64,000 nucleotides of DNA. It comes from Caballeronia sp. TF1N1 (GTDB taxonomy: Bacteria; Pseudomonadota; Gammaproteobacteria; Burkholderiales; Burkholderiaceae). Positions 17,116-26,094 of this stretch are shown one piece after another; the stretch's first letter is position 1, and each line of letters opens with the position of its first letter. The notes under the pieces were generated by a model. The model was not told the origin of the DNA. It did no database searches and saw nothing but the letters and a program-made list of their open reading frames with translations. A program made the translations under genes and the position numbers. The stretch lies in the NCBI RefSeq assembly GCF_022878925.1, contig NZ_CP084627.1, forward strand, positions 558,001 to 622,000, written 5' to 3'.

Positions 17116-17352
17116 ATGAATAGGTCCAACGCGCCGGCTTTTTCCGCTGGTATTGCAACGCCCGCTAACGATGCGCCGGTCCCCATTCCGGTGCGTGAGG
17201 TCCTTCCTTGGGCCGTTTTTATCGGCCTCGTTCTGCTGATCGCGATTTATTTCGTCGGCGCCGAGCAGGGTGCAACGTCCATTATCTCGGGGATGTACGT
17301 CCACGAATTCGTTCACGATGGCCGGCACTTGCTCGGCTTTCCGTGCCACTGA
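17116..17352 (+). CDS. cbtB: Cobalt transporter subunit CbtB
   Basis: A 78-residue protein with one membrane helix at about 28-50 (VLPWAVFIGLVLLIAIYFVG) and the CbtB signature HEFVHDGRHLLGFPCH at its end, where the His and Cys residues are likely cobalt ligands. The start at ATG 17116 is set by the upstream GGAGAAA. It is 9 bases before cbtA and lies behind a cobalamin riboswitch, the usual setting of this predicted cobalt uptake system. Confidence 0.93.
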   Translation: MNRSNAPAFSAGIATPANDAPVPIPVREVLPWAVFIGLVLLIAIYFVGAEQGATSIISGMYVHEFVHDGRHLLGFPCH

Positions 17353-17361
17353 GGACGGAGC

Positions 17362-18144
17362 ATGATTCGCAACTTGCTTATACGCGGTATGGTCGCGGGA
17401 CTCGTCGCGGGCCTGATCGGCTTTGGCTTTGCGCGCGGCTTCGGCGAACCTTCAGTTGCTCGGGCTATCGCGTTCGAAGAACAGCACGAGCATGCACAAG
17501 CGCCCGCACACGATAATCACGATGAAGCGGCGGCAGCGCAATCGCATAGTCATGGTGATGATGAAGAACTCGTTAGCCGGGACACGCAAGCGGGTTTGGG
17601 CTTACTAACGGGCGTGGTGGTGTTCGGCACGGCTTTAGGCGGTATTTTCTCGCTGATCTTTGCCTTGGCTTATGGGCGGCTCGGCTCGTTGCATGCGCGC
17701 GGAACGTCGGTTTTGCTTGCGCTCATTGGTTTCTTTAGCGTTGCGCTCGTGCCGTTCATCAAATATCCCCCAAACCCGCCCGCCGTCGGCAATGCCGAAA
17801 CCATCGGTCCGCGTACGGCGCTTTTCTTCGGCATGGTGGCGATATCAATCGTCGGCGCGGTGTTCGCGGTCTATGCGCAGCGACGCTTGCAGGCGCGTCG
17901 CGGCAACTGGAACGCGGCGCTTATTGCGGCGGCTGGTTACGTCGTCTTGATGGTTATCGCGCAAGTGGCACTGCCTTCTGTCGACGAAGTACCCGTCGAC
18001 TTTTCCGCGTCGTTGTTGTGGAATTTCAGGCTGACTGCCGTCGGTATTCAAGCATTGATTTGGGCAACGCTTGGACTGCTCTTCGGCGCGCTTGCGTCAC
18101 GTGAACTCGAGCGTCCGGCAGCGCGTCGCATGGCCGCTGCCTGA
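17362..18144 (+). CDS. cbtA: Cobalt transporter subunit CbtA
   Basis: A 260-residue inner-membrane protein of the CbtA family with five or six predicted membrane helices. The first begins at about residue 7 (GMVAGLVAGLIGFGFA). Between helices 1 and 2, residues 34-70 form a His- and Asp-rich loop (EQHEHAQAPAHDNHD and HSHGDDEE), well suited to collect cobalt at the membrane face. It is partnered with CbtB and ends at a bidirectional terminator. Transport of Co2+ is inferred for the family from its riboswitch control; I know of limited direct biochemistry. Confidence 0.92.
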   Translation: MIRNLLIRGMVAGLVAGLIGFGFARGFGEPSVARAIAFEEQHEHAQAPAHDNHDEAAAAQSHSHGDDEELVSRDTQAGLGLLTGVVVFGTALGGIFSLIFALAYGRLGSLHARGTSVLLALIGFFSVALVPFIKYPPNPPAVGNAETIGPRTALFFGMVAISIVGAVFAVYAQRRLQARRGNWNAALIAAAGYVVLMVIAQVALPSVDEVPVDFSASLLWNFRLTAVGIQALIWATLGLLFGALASRELERPAARRMAAA

Positions 18145-18167
18145 ATCGAATGCTCGATGGATGTCAA

Positions 18168-18202
18168 AAGGCCCGCGTCGCTTGAGCACGAGCGCGGGCC
18201 TT
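18168..18202. terminator. Bidirectional terminator between cbtA and the DUF1289-cobB operon
   Basis: A perfect 10 bp stem, AAGGCCCGCG and its complement, with a 15-base loop, located between two convergent stops. A short A run on the left and TTCGTTC on the right give weak T tracts on both strands. Confidence 0.75.
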
Positions 18203-18205
18203 CGT

Positions 18206-18442
18206 TCATTGCGAGGCCGCGCGCCGCTCAAGCAACTGGTCGAACAACGCGAGCTTCGCGTGATCGTCCATCGTTTTAAAGAACTTAATTTCCTCGCGGC
18301 TTCTAAAGCATCCCGCGCACAGGCCGCTCGATGCATCGAGCTTGCACACGCCGGTGCACGGCGAGCCGATTGGTTCCTGCGCGCTGGCGCGTTCGATCAT
18401 TTCGGCGAGGTCGCGTGGCCCGATTTCGGTCGGTGTCGTCAT
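18206..18442 (-). CDS. DUF1289 domain protein
   Basis: A 78-residue protein with the DUF1289 Cys pattern: Cys29, Cys33, Cys42 and Cys45 in SPCTGVCKLDASSGLCAGC. It probably binds a metal, likely zinc or an iron-sulfur site. Its ATG overlaps the cobB stop (ATGA), so it is the last gene of a cobE-cobO-cobB-DUF1289 operon. The overlap decides this start over longer frames that run inside cobB. DUF1289 proteins have no proven function; the coupling to cobB is suggestive but may be chance. Confidence 0.85.
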   Translation of the reverse strand: MTTPTEIGPRDLAEMIERASAQEPIGSPCTGVCKLDASSGLCAGCFRSREEIKFFKTMDDHAKLALFDQLLERRAASQ

Positions 18443-19740
18443 AGCGCTTCGCCGCGAAAGAGCGCAGCCATTGCCGCAGGATTCGAGGGCCAGTAAGCGT
18501 GCATGTAAGTGGCCGTTATCGCGCCATGACGATAAAGCGCTTCGCCCTGCGCACCGGTCGTTGCGTGCGTGGCTGCCGTGAAAGGCTGCATCGATGTCTT
18601 GAGCGTCGAATAGTGAAAGGTGTGGCCGGTGAGCGGACCGTGGGCGGTGTCGACTCGTTGCATCGCCAGCCGCGAAAGACGGCGTTGCATGGTGGCGTCG
18701 CCGGGAAGGGCGCTTAGCATTGAATGACGATTGCCTTCGACATCCGTCAGTGCGTCGAGCAGGTAGAGCATACCGCCGCATTCCGCGACTACCGCGCGAT
18801 TGCGCGCGATATGTTTTTTTATCGAAGCGCGCGTGCACGCATTGGAAGCAAGCGTCGCGGCATGAAGCTCGGGGTAGCCGCCGGGCAAGTAGAGCGCATC
18901 GACATGGGCGGGTACGGGCTCATCCGCTAGCGGGGAAAAATAGCTGACGCTTGCGCCCGATGCCTTTAGCAAATCGACATTCGCGGGATAAATAAATGAA
19001 AACGCGGCGTCCCGCGCGATCGCAATGTGCAATCCGTCGAGAAGACGCGGCGGTTCACTTGGCGTGATGTCGTCGTCGAAGCGAACGAGCGGCGGCAAAT
19101 CGGCAAGCGTGGTCGCGGCAATGGCATCGGCGGCGCGGTCGAGACGCGCATCCAGGTCCGCCACTTCCCGCGCTTGAGTAAGGCCGAGGTGACGTTCGGG
19201 TAGCGCGATATCGTCCGCGTTCGAAAAATGACCGCAATAGCGCAGCCCTTCGGGGATGGCTTCGGCCAGCATCTGTGCATGGCGCGCAGACGCCACGCGA
19301 TTTGCAAGCACGCCATGAAACGGCACATCGGGCCGATAACGCGCAAGTCCGAACGCAAGCGCGCCGAAGGTTTGCGCCATGCCATGCGCGCCGATTACCG
19401 CAAGCACTGGCACATTGAACGCAGCGGCGAGATCGGCGCTGCTCGGCGTGCCATCGAAGAGGCCCATTACGCCTTCGATCAAAATAAGGTCGGCTTCCTT
19501 GGCGGCCGCGGAAAGCATCGCGCGGCACGCTTCCAGTCCGACCATCCAAAGATGCAGCGAATAAACGGGCGACCCGCATGCCCGCTCGAGAATCATCGGA
19601 TCGAGAAAATCCGGCCCGGTCTTGAAGACGCGCACGCGCCTGCCTTGCCGCGTGTGATGACGTGCAAGCGCGGCCGTCACCGTGGTCTTGCCTTGATGCG
19701 ACGCGCTCGCGCCGATGAAGAGTGCGGGACAGTCTGCCAT
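18439..19740 (-). CDS. cobB: Cobyrinate a,c-diamide synthase
   Basis: A 433-residue CobB/CbiA enzyme, which amidates the a and c side chains of (hydrogeno)byrinate using ATP and glutamine. The N-terminal ATP domain has the P-loop GASASHQGKT at 10-19 and the LIEGVMGLFDG motif at about 88-97. The C-terminal class I glutamine amidotransferase domain has Cys321 in AECGGMLYL and the final catalytic His in ATYMHAYW. Length is normal. It lies four bases after cobO and overlaps the DUF1289 gene. Confidence 0.95.
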   Translation of the reverse strand: MADCPALFIGASASHQGKTTVTAALARHHTRQGRRVRVFKTGPDFLDPMILERACGSPVYSLHLWMVGLEACRAMLSAAAKEADLILIEGVMGLFDGTPSSADLAAAFNVPVLAVIGAHGMAQTFGALAFGLARYRPDVPFHGVLANRVASARHAQMLAEAIPEGLRYCGHFSNADDIALPERHLGLTQAREVADLDARLDRAADAIAATTLADLPPLVRFDDDITPSEPPRLLDGLHIAIARDAAFSFIYPANVDLLKASGASVSYFSPLADEPVPAHVDALYLPGGYPELHAATLASNACTRASIKKHIARNRAVVAECGGMLYLLDALTDVEGNRHSMLSALPGDATMQRRLSRLAMQRVDTAHGPLTGHTFHYSTLKTSMQPFTAATHATTGAQGEALYRHGAITATYMHAYWPSNPAAMAALFRGEAL

Positions 19741-19744
19741 TGCG

Positions 19745-20347
19745 TCAGAACTCGACGCCGCGTTGCGCCTTGACGCCCTGCTCGCGATAAGGGTGCTTTA
19801 CGAGGCGCATTTCGGTGACGAGATCGGCTATTTCTATGAGCTCATCGGCCGCGTGTCGTCCCGTCACGACGACATGCAGCATGGCCGGCCGTGCCTTTAG
19901 CACGCCGAGTACTTCCTCAAGCGGCAAATATTCGTACTTGAGCACGGCATTGAGCTCGTCGAGTACGACCATCTGATACTCGCCGCTTTGGATCATGCGT
20001 CGTGCTTCGTCCCATCCCTTGCGCGCCGTGGCGATGTCCGCCTCGCGATTTTGCGTGTTCCACGTATAGCCATCGCCCATCGTCACGAAATCGCAATGCG
20101 CGATTGCGCCAAGGAAATCGCGTTCCGACGTGTGCAGCGCGCCTTTGATGAATTGCACCACGCCGAGTTTCATGCCGTGCCCGAGCACGCGCATGGCCAT
20201 GCCGAATGCAGCGGTGGTCTTGCCTTTGCCGTTGCCGGTATTGACGATCAACAGGCCCTTTTCATGGTCGGCGGCGGCCTGCTTTTTCTCATGGCCTTCC
20301 TTGCGCCGCTGGGTCATGCGCAAATGCGATTCGGTATCGGTTTTCAT
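19745..20347 (-). CDS. cobO: Cob(I)yrinic acid a,c-diamide adenosyltransferase
   Basis: A 200-residue CobA/CobO/BtuR-type enzyme that adds the adenosyl group to reduced corrinoid. The P-loop GNGKGKT is at 38-44, in the inverted family form, followed by FGMAMRVLGHG. The VVLDELNAVLKYEYL motif, which contacts ATP and corrinoid, lies near 123. The start at ATG 20347 overlaps the cobE stop (ATGA). The product forms the adenosyl coenzyme needed by the nrdJ and eutBC enzymes of this window. Confidence 0.95.
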   Translation of the reverse strand: MKTDTESHLRMTQRRKEGHEKKQAAADHEKGLLIVNTGNGKGKTTAAFGMAMRVLGHGMKLGVVQFIKGALHTSERDFLGAIAHCDFVTMGDGYTWNTQNREADIATARKGWDEARRMIQSGEYQMVVLDELNAVLKYEYLPLEEVLGVLKARPAMLHVVVTGRHAADELIEIADLVTEMRLVKHPYREQGVKAQRGVEF

Positions 20348-20724
20348 GCTTGTTTCTTCGATGGTGTCTCTGCAATAGCGACCGTCACGCCGCCCGCGAT
20401 AGTCTTGTGCACGACGAGCCGGCCGCCGCTGGCGATGAGCGCGCAAGGCTCGCATACGCCGTCGACATTCAAATGCCGCCTGGCCTGCGATAAGAATTTC
20501 CCAGGCGCGCGCTCGATTTGATCGGCGCTAAAGAAATCCACGCGCAATTGATGACGCTCGCAAAATGCGAGCAATCCTGCTTCGTCTTTCTTAGCGTCGA
20601 TGCTTGCCACGCTGACGATATCGGCAAATGCGAGCGTGCCAAGCGCACCACGCACAGCGCGTTCTATTGCTTCGGCGTTTACGCCGCGGCGGCAGCCGAT
20701 GCCGATGACGAGCGCGGCGCTCAT
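20344..20724 (-). CDS. cobE: Cobalamin biosynthesis protein CobE (CbiG C-terminal domain)
   Basis: A 126-residue protein of the CobE/CbiG_C fold. It begins SAALVIGIGCRRGVNAEAI and has the SIDAKKDEAGLLAF motif and the final GGVTVAIAETP strand typical of the family. CobE is required for aerobic cobalamin synthesis in Pseudomonas denitrificans and is thought to act near the C1-deacylation and precorrin-5/6A steps. I start it at ATG 20724; an ATG 63 bases upstream adds residues absent from the family. It heads the leftward operon. A related domain is also present inside CobJ of this window. Confidence 0.88.
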   Translation of the reverse strand: MSAALVIGIGCRRGVNAEAIERAVRGALGTLAFADIVSVASIDAKKDEAGLLAFCERHQLRVDFFSADQIERAPGKFLSQARRHLNVDGVCEPCALIASGGRLVVHKTIAGGVTVAIAETPSKKQA

Positions 20725-20817
20725 GCTAAACGAAGCCAATTCATGGAGGTCGACTTGAAAAGCCTTAAGGCGGAGGAAAGATACCATACCGGACGCTTAG
20801 GCAGGCACCATGCTTTC

Positions 20818-20846
20818 TTGACGCCTAACCCCGCTAGCCCTAGACT
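20818..20846 (+). promoter_or_regulatory. Sigma-70 promoter of the cobW transcript
   Basis: TTGACG and TAGACT with an exact 17-base spacer, ending about ten bases before the first conserved bases of the riboswitch. Both hexamers are close to consensus and the position is right. Confidence 0.7.
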
Positions 20847-20855
20847 TTCAATAGT

Positions 20856-21076
20856 TCAGGTGCTCGCGCGCCAAGTCTTTAGCGCGCAGTTGAACGGGAA
20901 ACAGGAAGCGCGCGTTCAGGCGAACGCAAGCCAACCTGTGCTGCCCCCGCAACGGTAAGCGAAAGCCACGCATGACATGCGCGGCAAGCCGGTTTCAAAG
21001 CCACTGTGCTAGGCGTTCAAAGCGTCCGGCGCGGGAAGGCGAAGCGGCTATTTTCGTCAGCCCGGATACCGGCCAG
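20856..21076 (+). promoter_or_regulatory. Cobalamin riboswitch upstream of cobW-cobN
   Basis: A full-length cobalamin riboswitch. Elements in order: CAGGTGC start, GGGAAACAGGAAGC, AGCCAACCTGTGCTGCCCCC with the B12 box continuing GCAACGGTAAG, GCCACTG at 21000, GGGAAGGCG, and the closing CAGCCCGGATACCGGCC. About 160 bases separate it from cobW, and that leader (21077-21237) has no convincing ORF; it contains GGAG just before the cobW ATG. It probably lowers expression of the chelatase operon when cobalamin is high. Confidence 0.95.
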
Positions 21077-21237
21077 AATTACCGAAGGGATTTCCTTAGC
21101 CGCGGGGTTGCGGCGTATCCCTCAGATCCACCGAGTCGTGCGCTTGTCCATGTCCATGCTGCTGCAAAGGTCGAATAGACCGCATCGCGCACACCATCAC
21201 GCATAGGGCGCACGCATCAATCAAGCACGGAGCAACG

Positions 21238-22317
21238 ATGCAAACGCGCAAGATCCCCGTCACGGTCGTGACCGGCTTCCTCGGCAGCGGCAAAACCACG
21301 CTGATGCGGCACATTCTTTCGAACGCGCAGGGCAAGCGCATCGCGGTCATCGTCAACGAGTTCGGCGAGCTCGGTATCGATGGAGAAATTCTCAAGGGCT
21401 GCGGTATCGGTTGCGACGACGAAGCAGGCTCCGCCGAACGCAATCTCTATGAACTCGCGAACGGTTGCTTGTGTTGCACCGTGCAGGAAGAGTTTTATCC
21501 GGTGATGGAGCAACTGCTTGAACGGCGCGACAGGATCGATCACGTGTTGATCGAAACGTCCGGGCTTGCCTTGCCCAAGCCGCTCGTGCAGGCCTTCAAC
21601 TGGCCGTCCATCAAGAACGCCTTCACCGTGGACGCGGTCGTTACCGTGGTCGACGGTCCGGCTGCGGCAAGCGGTCAGTTCGCGGCAAATCCCAGCGCCG
21701 TCGATGCGCAGCGCAAGGCCGATCCGAATCTCGATCACGAATCGCCGTTGCATGAGTTGTTCGAGGACCAACTGTCGTCGGCGGATCTCGTCATCGTCAA
21801 CAAGACCGATCTCATGGATGCCGCCGCGTTGAGCAAGGTCGATGCGCTCGTGCGCCCCGAGATTCCGCCCGAAGTGAAGATCGTTCCCGCGCAGATGGGC
21901 AAGCTCGACGTGCATGCGCTGCTCGGCTTGCAATCCGCATCGGAAGAGACCATTCATCTGCGGCACGACCATCATGGCTCGCCCGACGAAGACGGTCATG
22001 CGGATCATCATCACGACGAGTTCGATTCCGTGGTGGTCGCAGCGGATGTCGAGTCGCGCGAACAGCTGCTTGCGGCACTGCACGTGCTGGTGGAAAAGCA
22101 CACGATTTACCGTGTGAAGGGCTTCGCGGCGTTGCCGGGTGCCGCCATGCGGCTCGTCGTGCAAGGCGTGGGGCGACGCTTCGACAGTTACTTCGACAGG
22201 CGCTGGAACGAAGGCGAGGCATCGAGTCGCTTCGTGCTTATCGGCGAGGACCTCGACCGCGAAACGCTGCAACGTGCCTTCGTTTCCGCGTTGCAGAACT
22301 TACCCGTGCAGGCCTGA
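21238..22317 (+). CDS. cobW: CobW, metal-chaperone GTPase for cobalt insertion
   Basis: A 359-residue G3E GTPase. Walker A is GFLGSGKTT at 13-21 and the CXCC metal-binding motif is Cys77, Cys79 and Cys80 (NGCLCCT). SKVDALV-type guanine recognition is seen as VNKTDLMD near 188. A His-rich stretch (HDHHG, HADHHHDE) lies at about 242-262. It is the family member that delivers Co2+ to the aerobic cobaltochelatase. It is three bases before cobN and behind a cobalamin riboswitch, which supports the CobW call over a zinc COG0523 protein. Confidence 0.95.
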   Translation: MQTRKIPVTVVTGFLGSGKTTLMRHILSNAQGKRIAVIVNEFGELGIDGEILKGCGIGCDDEAGSAERNLYELANGCLCCTVQEEFYPVMEQLLERRDRIDHVLIETSGLALPKPLVQAFNWPSIKNAFTVDAVVTVVDGPAAASGQFAANPSAVDAQRKADPNLDHESPLHELFEDQLSSADLVIVNKTDLMDAAALSKVDALVRPEIPPEVKIVPAQMGKLDVHALLGLQSASEETIHLRHDHHGSPDEDGHADHHHDEFDSVVVAADVESREQLLAALHVLVEKHTIYRVKGFAALPGAAMRLVVQGVGRRFDSYFDRRWNEGEASSRFVLIGEDLDRETLQRAFVSALQNLPVQA

Positions 22318-22320
22318 GCG

Positions 22321-25300
22321 ATGCATCTGCTGCGCACGACTCCGGGAGGCTTCGTCGACGACGCCGCAGGCGTGATGCGGATCGAGCAGACGCGCGCGCC
22401 CATTGTCGTGCTCAGTTCGGCCGATACCACGCTCGCGCTGCTCGCAAGCGTCTTTCCGCGTCTCGGCCCCGGCTTTCCGGAAGTGCGGCTCGCAAATCAA
22501 TCGTTCCTGCGCCAGAACGCTTCGGTCGACTTTTATGTCGACGACATTCTGCGTCATGCAAAGGTCGTCATCGTCGATCATCTCGGCGGCGAATCGTATT
22601 GGCCCTACGGTATCGAGCGTCTCGTCGCTTTGGCAAAGCGCGAAAAGCAAATGCTCGCCATGTTTTCGGGCGATCTTGCGGAAGACCCGAATCTCATCGG
22701 CAAGAGTACGGCCGATGCCGCGTTCTGCCGCGACCTGTCGCGCTATTTACGTGAAGGCGGCGCGCGCAATGCCGAAGAGTTTCTACGCGCCATTGCGCAT
22801 CGCGCGTTCGGTTGGGGACGAGAAGCGCGCGCGCCGAGCGCGTTGCCCGCGGTCGCGATCTATCACCCCGAGCGCGAAAGCGCTTCTAGCGACGATTGGC
22901 GCGAACGCTGGACCGAAGGCGCGCCGGTGGTTGCCATTCTTTTCTATCGCGCGCATCTTCAATCAGGCAACACCGCTGTGTTCGATGCATTCATCGAAGC
23001 GCTCGAACGCGAGGGCATGAATCCGCTGCCCATTGCGATTGCATCGCTCAAGGAAAGTCTGAGCCGCGAAGTAGTGGAGCGTTTGTGCGCGCAGCATGGT
23101 GCATCGCTCGTGCTCAATACCACGGCGTTCGCTGCGGGCGTGATCGGAGAAAGCGAAGCATTCGAAGTGGCCGGCGATGCGCCCGTGATGCAAGTGATCT
23201 TGAGCGGGGGCAATCGCGATGACTGGCAGAAGGACCATCAAGGCCTGAATTCGCGTGATGTCGCCATGCACGTGGCGCTCCCCGAGGTGGATGGCCGTAT
23301 CATCACGCGAGCCGTGAGCTTCAAGGGGCTTGCTTATCGATGCCCGCATACGCAGGTCGATGTGGTGTGTTATCAAGCCGATACCGAGCGCATGCGCTTC
23401 GTCGCCGAACTCAGCGCGCGCTGGTGCAAGCTCAGACATACGCCGAACGAGCGCAAGCGCATCGCGCTCGTCTTGGCGAATTATCCGGCGAGCGAAGGGC
23501 GCATTGGCAACGGCGTGGGACTGGACACGCCGGCATCGGCCATCAACATCTTGCAGTTGCTCGAGCGTGAAGGCTATCGCTTAGACCAGATTCCCGGGCA
23601 TGGCGATGCGCTCATCGAAGCGCTTACGCGAGGCGTGACGAACGACCCTGTCGTGCGCGATCTTCGCCCGGCCCTGCAAAGTCTTGCGCTCGAAGATTAT
23701 CTCGATGCCTATCGCGCGTTGCCGCTGGATGCACGGCAAGCACTGGAAAATATATGGGGCGCGCCTGAAGACGATCCGACGATACGGCGCGGCCGCTTCA
23801 TGATTGCAGGCTTGCGTTGCGGTGAAGTGTTCATCGGCATTCAGCCTTCGCGCTCGCGCGAGCGCAACGATTATGCGAGCTATCACGATGCCGAGCTCGT
23901 GCCGCCGCATGCGTATCTCGCGTTTTATTTTTGGTTGCGCTTGCGTTTCCAGGCCGATGCGCTCGTGCATGTCGGCAAGCATGGCAACCTCGAATGGCTG
24001 CCGGGCAAGAGCGTTGCGTTGTCGGCATCGTGCTGGCCCGATCTCATTCTCGGTCCCATGCCGCATCTCTATCCGTTCATCGTGAACGATCCGGGCGAGG
24101 GAAGTCAGGCCAAGCGTCGCGCGCAGGCGGTCATCATCGACCATCTGATGCCGCCGCTCACGCGAGCCGAAAACTATGGGCCGTTGCAGGATCTCGAACG
24201 ACAAGTGGACGAATACTACGAAGCGCTCATGGTCGATACGCGCCGCGCGAAGCTGCTGCGCAAGTCCATCCTCGCGAACATCGTCGAGAACAGATTGCAT
24301 GAGGAACTCGGGCTCGACGCACCGGGCGACTTGCAGGGTGAAGACACACTGCTTACGCGTGCCGATGCCTATCTGTGCGAACTCAAGGAAGCGCAGATAC
24401 GCGATGGCTTGCATGTGTTCGGCGTATCGCCCGAAGGCGTGCAAAGGCGCGATACGCTGCTCGCATTGGGCCGTTTTCCGACCGGCGACGGACGCGGTGC
24501 GAATGCAAGTCTCATCACGGCCATGGCGCGCGATCTCGCGCTCGGTGAAGCGTTCGATCCGCTCGATGCCGACTGGGCGGCGCCATGGAATGGACCTCGC
24601 CCCGACGCGCTTCAAAACGCGGTCGACGCGCCTTGGCGGCATCATGGCGATACACGCGAACGCCTCGAATCGTTAGCGTTGCAACTATTCCAAGGCGATG
24701 CCGAATCGCCGGGGCCGCAAACGACGCTGGTGCTCGAACGCTTGCAAGGCGATGTGCTCGCGCGTCTTGACGCGTGTGGTCCGCAAGAGCTCGAGCAACT
24801 GAAGCGCGGGCTTGAGGGCCGCTTCGTGCCGCCTGGTCCGAGCGGTTCTCCATCGCGCGGCAGACCGGACGTGTTGCCTACCGGACGCAATTTTTATTCG
24901 GTCGACACACGCGCATTGCCGACGCAGGCCGCGTGGTCCATCGGCCTCAAGTCGGCCAATCTGCTGGTGGAAAGACACGTGCAGGATCACGGCGATTTCC
25001 CGCGCGCCATCGGCCTTTCCGTGTGGGGCACGGCGACCATGCGCACTGGCGGCGACGATATGGCCCAGGCGTTCGCACTGATCGGCGTACGGCCGAAGTG
25101 GGCGGCGGGAAGCAATCGCGTGACGGACTTCGAGATACTGCCAATCTCCATCTTCAACCGGCCGCGTATCGACGTTACCTTGCGCGTATCGGGGTTCTTT
25201 CGCGACGCCTTCGCCAATCTCATGCATCTTTTCGATGCGGCAGTGCAAGCCGTCGCCGAACTCGAAGACGAGCCCGAGGATATCAATCCGATTCGCGCGC

Positions 25301-26094
25301 GTATCATGCGTGAGCGCGATGAACTGATCGGTCGCGGTATCGATGCGAAAGAAGCGCGGCAACGTGCAGGCTGGCGCGTGTTCAGCACGAAGCCGGGCGC
25401 GTATGGCGCGGGCTTGCAGGAACTGATCGATGCGAAGCAATGGCAGAGCGACGCCGATCTCTCGGCCGCGTATCAAAGCACGGGAGGCTATGCGTATTCG
25501 CAGGCGCAAGACGGCGTGGATGCGCGAGCGAGCTTCGGCACGCGGCTTTCCGCGCTCGATGTCGTGCTTCAGAACCAAGATAACCGCGAGCACGATCTGC
25601 TGGACTCGAACGACTACCATCAGTTTCAGGGCGGCATGGTCGCGGCCGTGCGTTATCTTTCGGGCCTGCAACCGCAGGCGTATAACGCGGATCATAGCAA
25701 TCCCGCCGCGCCGCGCGTGCGGACCTTGAACGAAGAGATTGCACGCGTGGTGCGCTCGCGCGTGGTCAATCCAAAATGGATCGACGGCGTCAAGCGTCAC
25801 GGCTACAAAGGCGCGTCCGAACTCGCTGCAACGGTGGATTATCTCTATGGATACGACGCCACGGCGCGTGTCGTATCGGGTCATCAATACGCGCTCGTAA
25901 CCGACGCTTACGTGAACGACGCAGACACGCGCGAGTTCATCACGCAGCACAATCCTCACGCGCTCCAATCGATATGCGAGCGTCTGCTCGAAGCCATGGA
26001 GCGCGGTTTATGGCAAGAGCCGGGCGGCTATCGCGCTGACGTGACGCGCCATTTGCTCGATGTCGAACTGCAACTCGAAGGCCGACAGACTTGA
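22321..26094 (+). CDS. cobN: Cobaltochelatase large subunit CobN
   Basis: A 1257-residue protein of the CobN/BchH/ChlH family, close to the usual CobN length. It holds the corrin ring and inserts Co2+ into hydrogenobyrinate a,c-diamide, driven by an AAA+ partner. Recognisable stretches are the YWPYGIERLV segment near the N terminus, VHVGKHGNLEWLPGKS and GDGRGANASL in the middle, and the VNPKWIDGVKRHGYKGASE motif near the C terminus. Its stop overlaps the start of the AAA+ gene, so the chelatase subunits are coupled. Confidence 0.96.
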   Translation: MHLLRTTPGGFVDDAAGVMRIEQTRAPIVVLSSADTTLALLASVFPRLGPGFPEVRLANQSFLRQNASVDFYVDDILRHAKVVIVDHLGGESYWPYGIERLVALAKREKQMLAMFSGDLAEDPNLIGKSTADAAFCRDLSRYLREGGARNAEEFLRAIAHRAFGWGREARAPSALPAVAIYHPERESASSDDWRERWTEGAPVVAILFYRAHLQSGNTAVFDAFIEALEREGMNPLPIAIASLKESLSREVVERLCAQHGASLVLNTTAFAAGVIGESEAFEVAGDAPVMQVILSGGNRDDWQKDHQGLNSRDVAMHVALPEVDGRIITRAVSFKGLAYRCPHTQVDVVCYQADTERMRFVAELSARWCKLRHTPNERKRIALVLANYPASEGRIGNGVGLDTPASAINILQLLEREGYRLDQIPGHGDALIEALTRGVTNDPVVRDLRPALQSLALEDYLDAYRALPLDARQALENIWGAPEDDPTIRRGRFMIAGLRCGEVFIGIQPSRSRERNDYASYHDAELVPPHAYLAFYFWLRLRFQADALVHVGKHGNLEWLPGKSVALSASCWPDLILGPMPHLYPFIVNDPGEGSQAKRRAQAVIIDHLMPPLTRAENYGPLQDLERQVDEYYEALMVDTRRAKLLRKSILANIVENRLHEELGLDAPGDLQGEDTLLTRADAYLCELKEAQIRDGLHVFGVSPEGVQRRDTLLALGRFPTGDGRGANASLITAMARDLALGEAFDPLDADWAAPWNGPRPDALQNAVDAPWRHHGDTRERLESLALQLFQGDAESPGPQTTLVLERLQGDVLARLDACGPQELEQLKRGLEGRFVPPGPSGSPSRGRPDVLPTGRNFYSVDTRALPTQAAWSIGLKSANLLVERHVQDHGDFPRAIGLSVWGTATMRTGGDDMAQAFALIGVRPKWAAGSNRVTDFEILPISIFNRPRIDVTLRVSGFFRDAFANLMHLFDAAVQAVAELEDEPEDINPIRARIMRERDELIGRGIDAKEARQRAGWRVFSTKPGAYGAGLQELIDAKQWQSDADLSAAYQSTGGYAYSQAQDGVDARASFGTRLSALDVVLQNQDNREHDLLDSNDYHQFQGGMVAAVRYLSGLQPQAYNADHSNPAAPRVRTLNEEIARVVRSRVVNPKWIDGVKRHGYKGASELAATVDYLYGYDATARVVSGHQYALVTDAYVNDADTREFITQHNPHALQSICERLLEAMERGLWQEPGGYRADVTRHLLDVELQLEGRQT

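Noticed and set aside
23581-25968. Long minus-strand frames inside cobN
   Set aside because: Both lie wholly opposite a recognised CobN and have the low-complexity composition of antisense frames.
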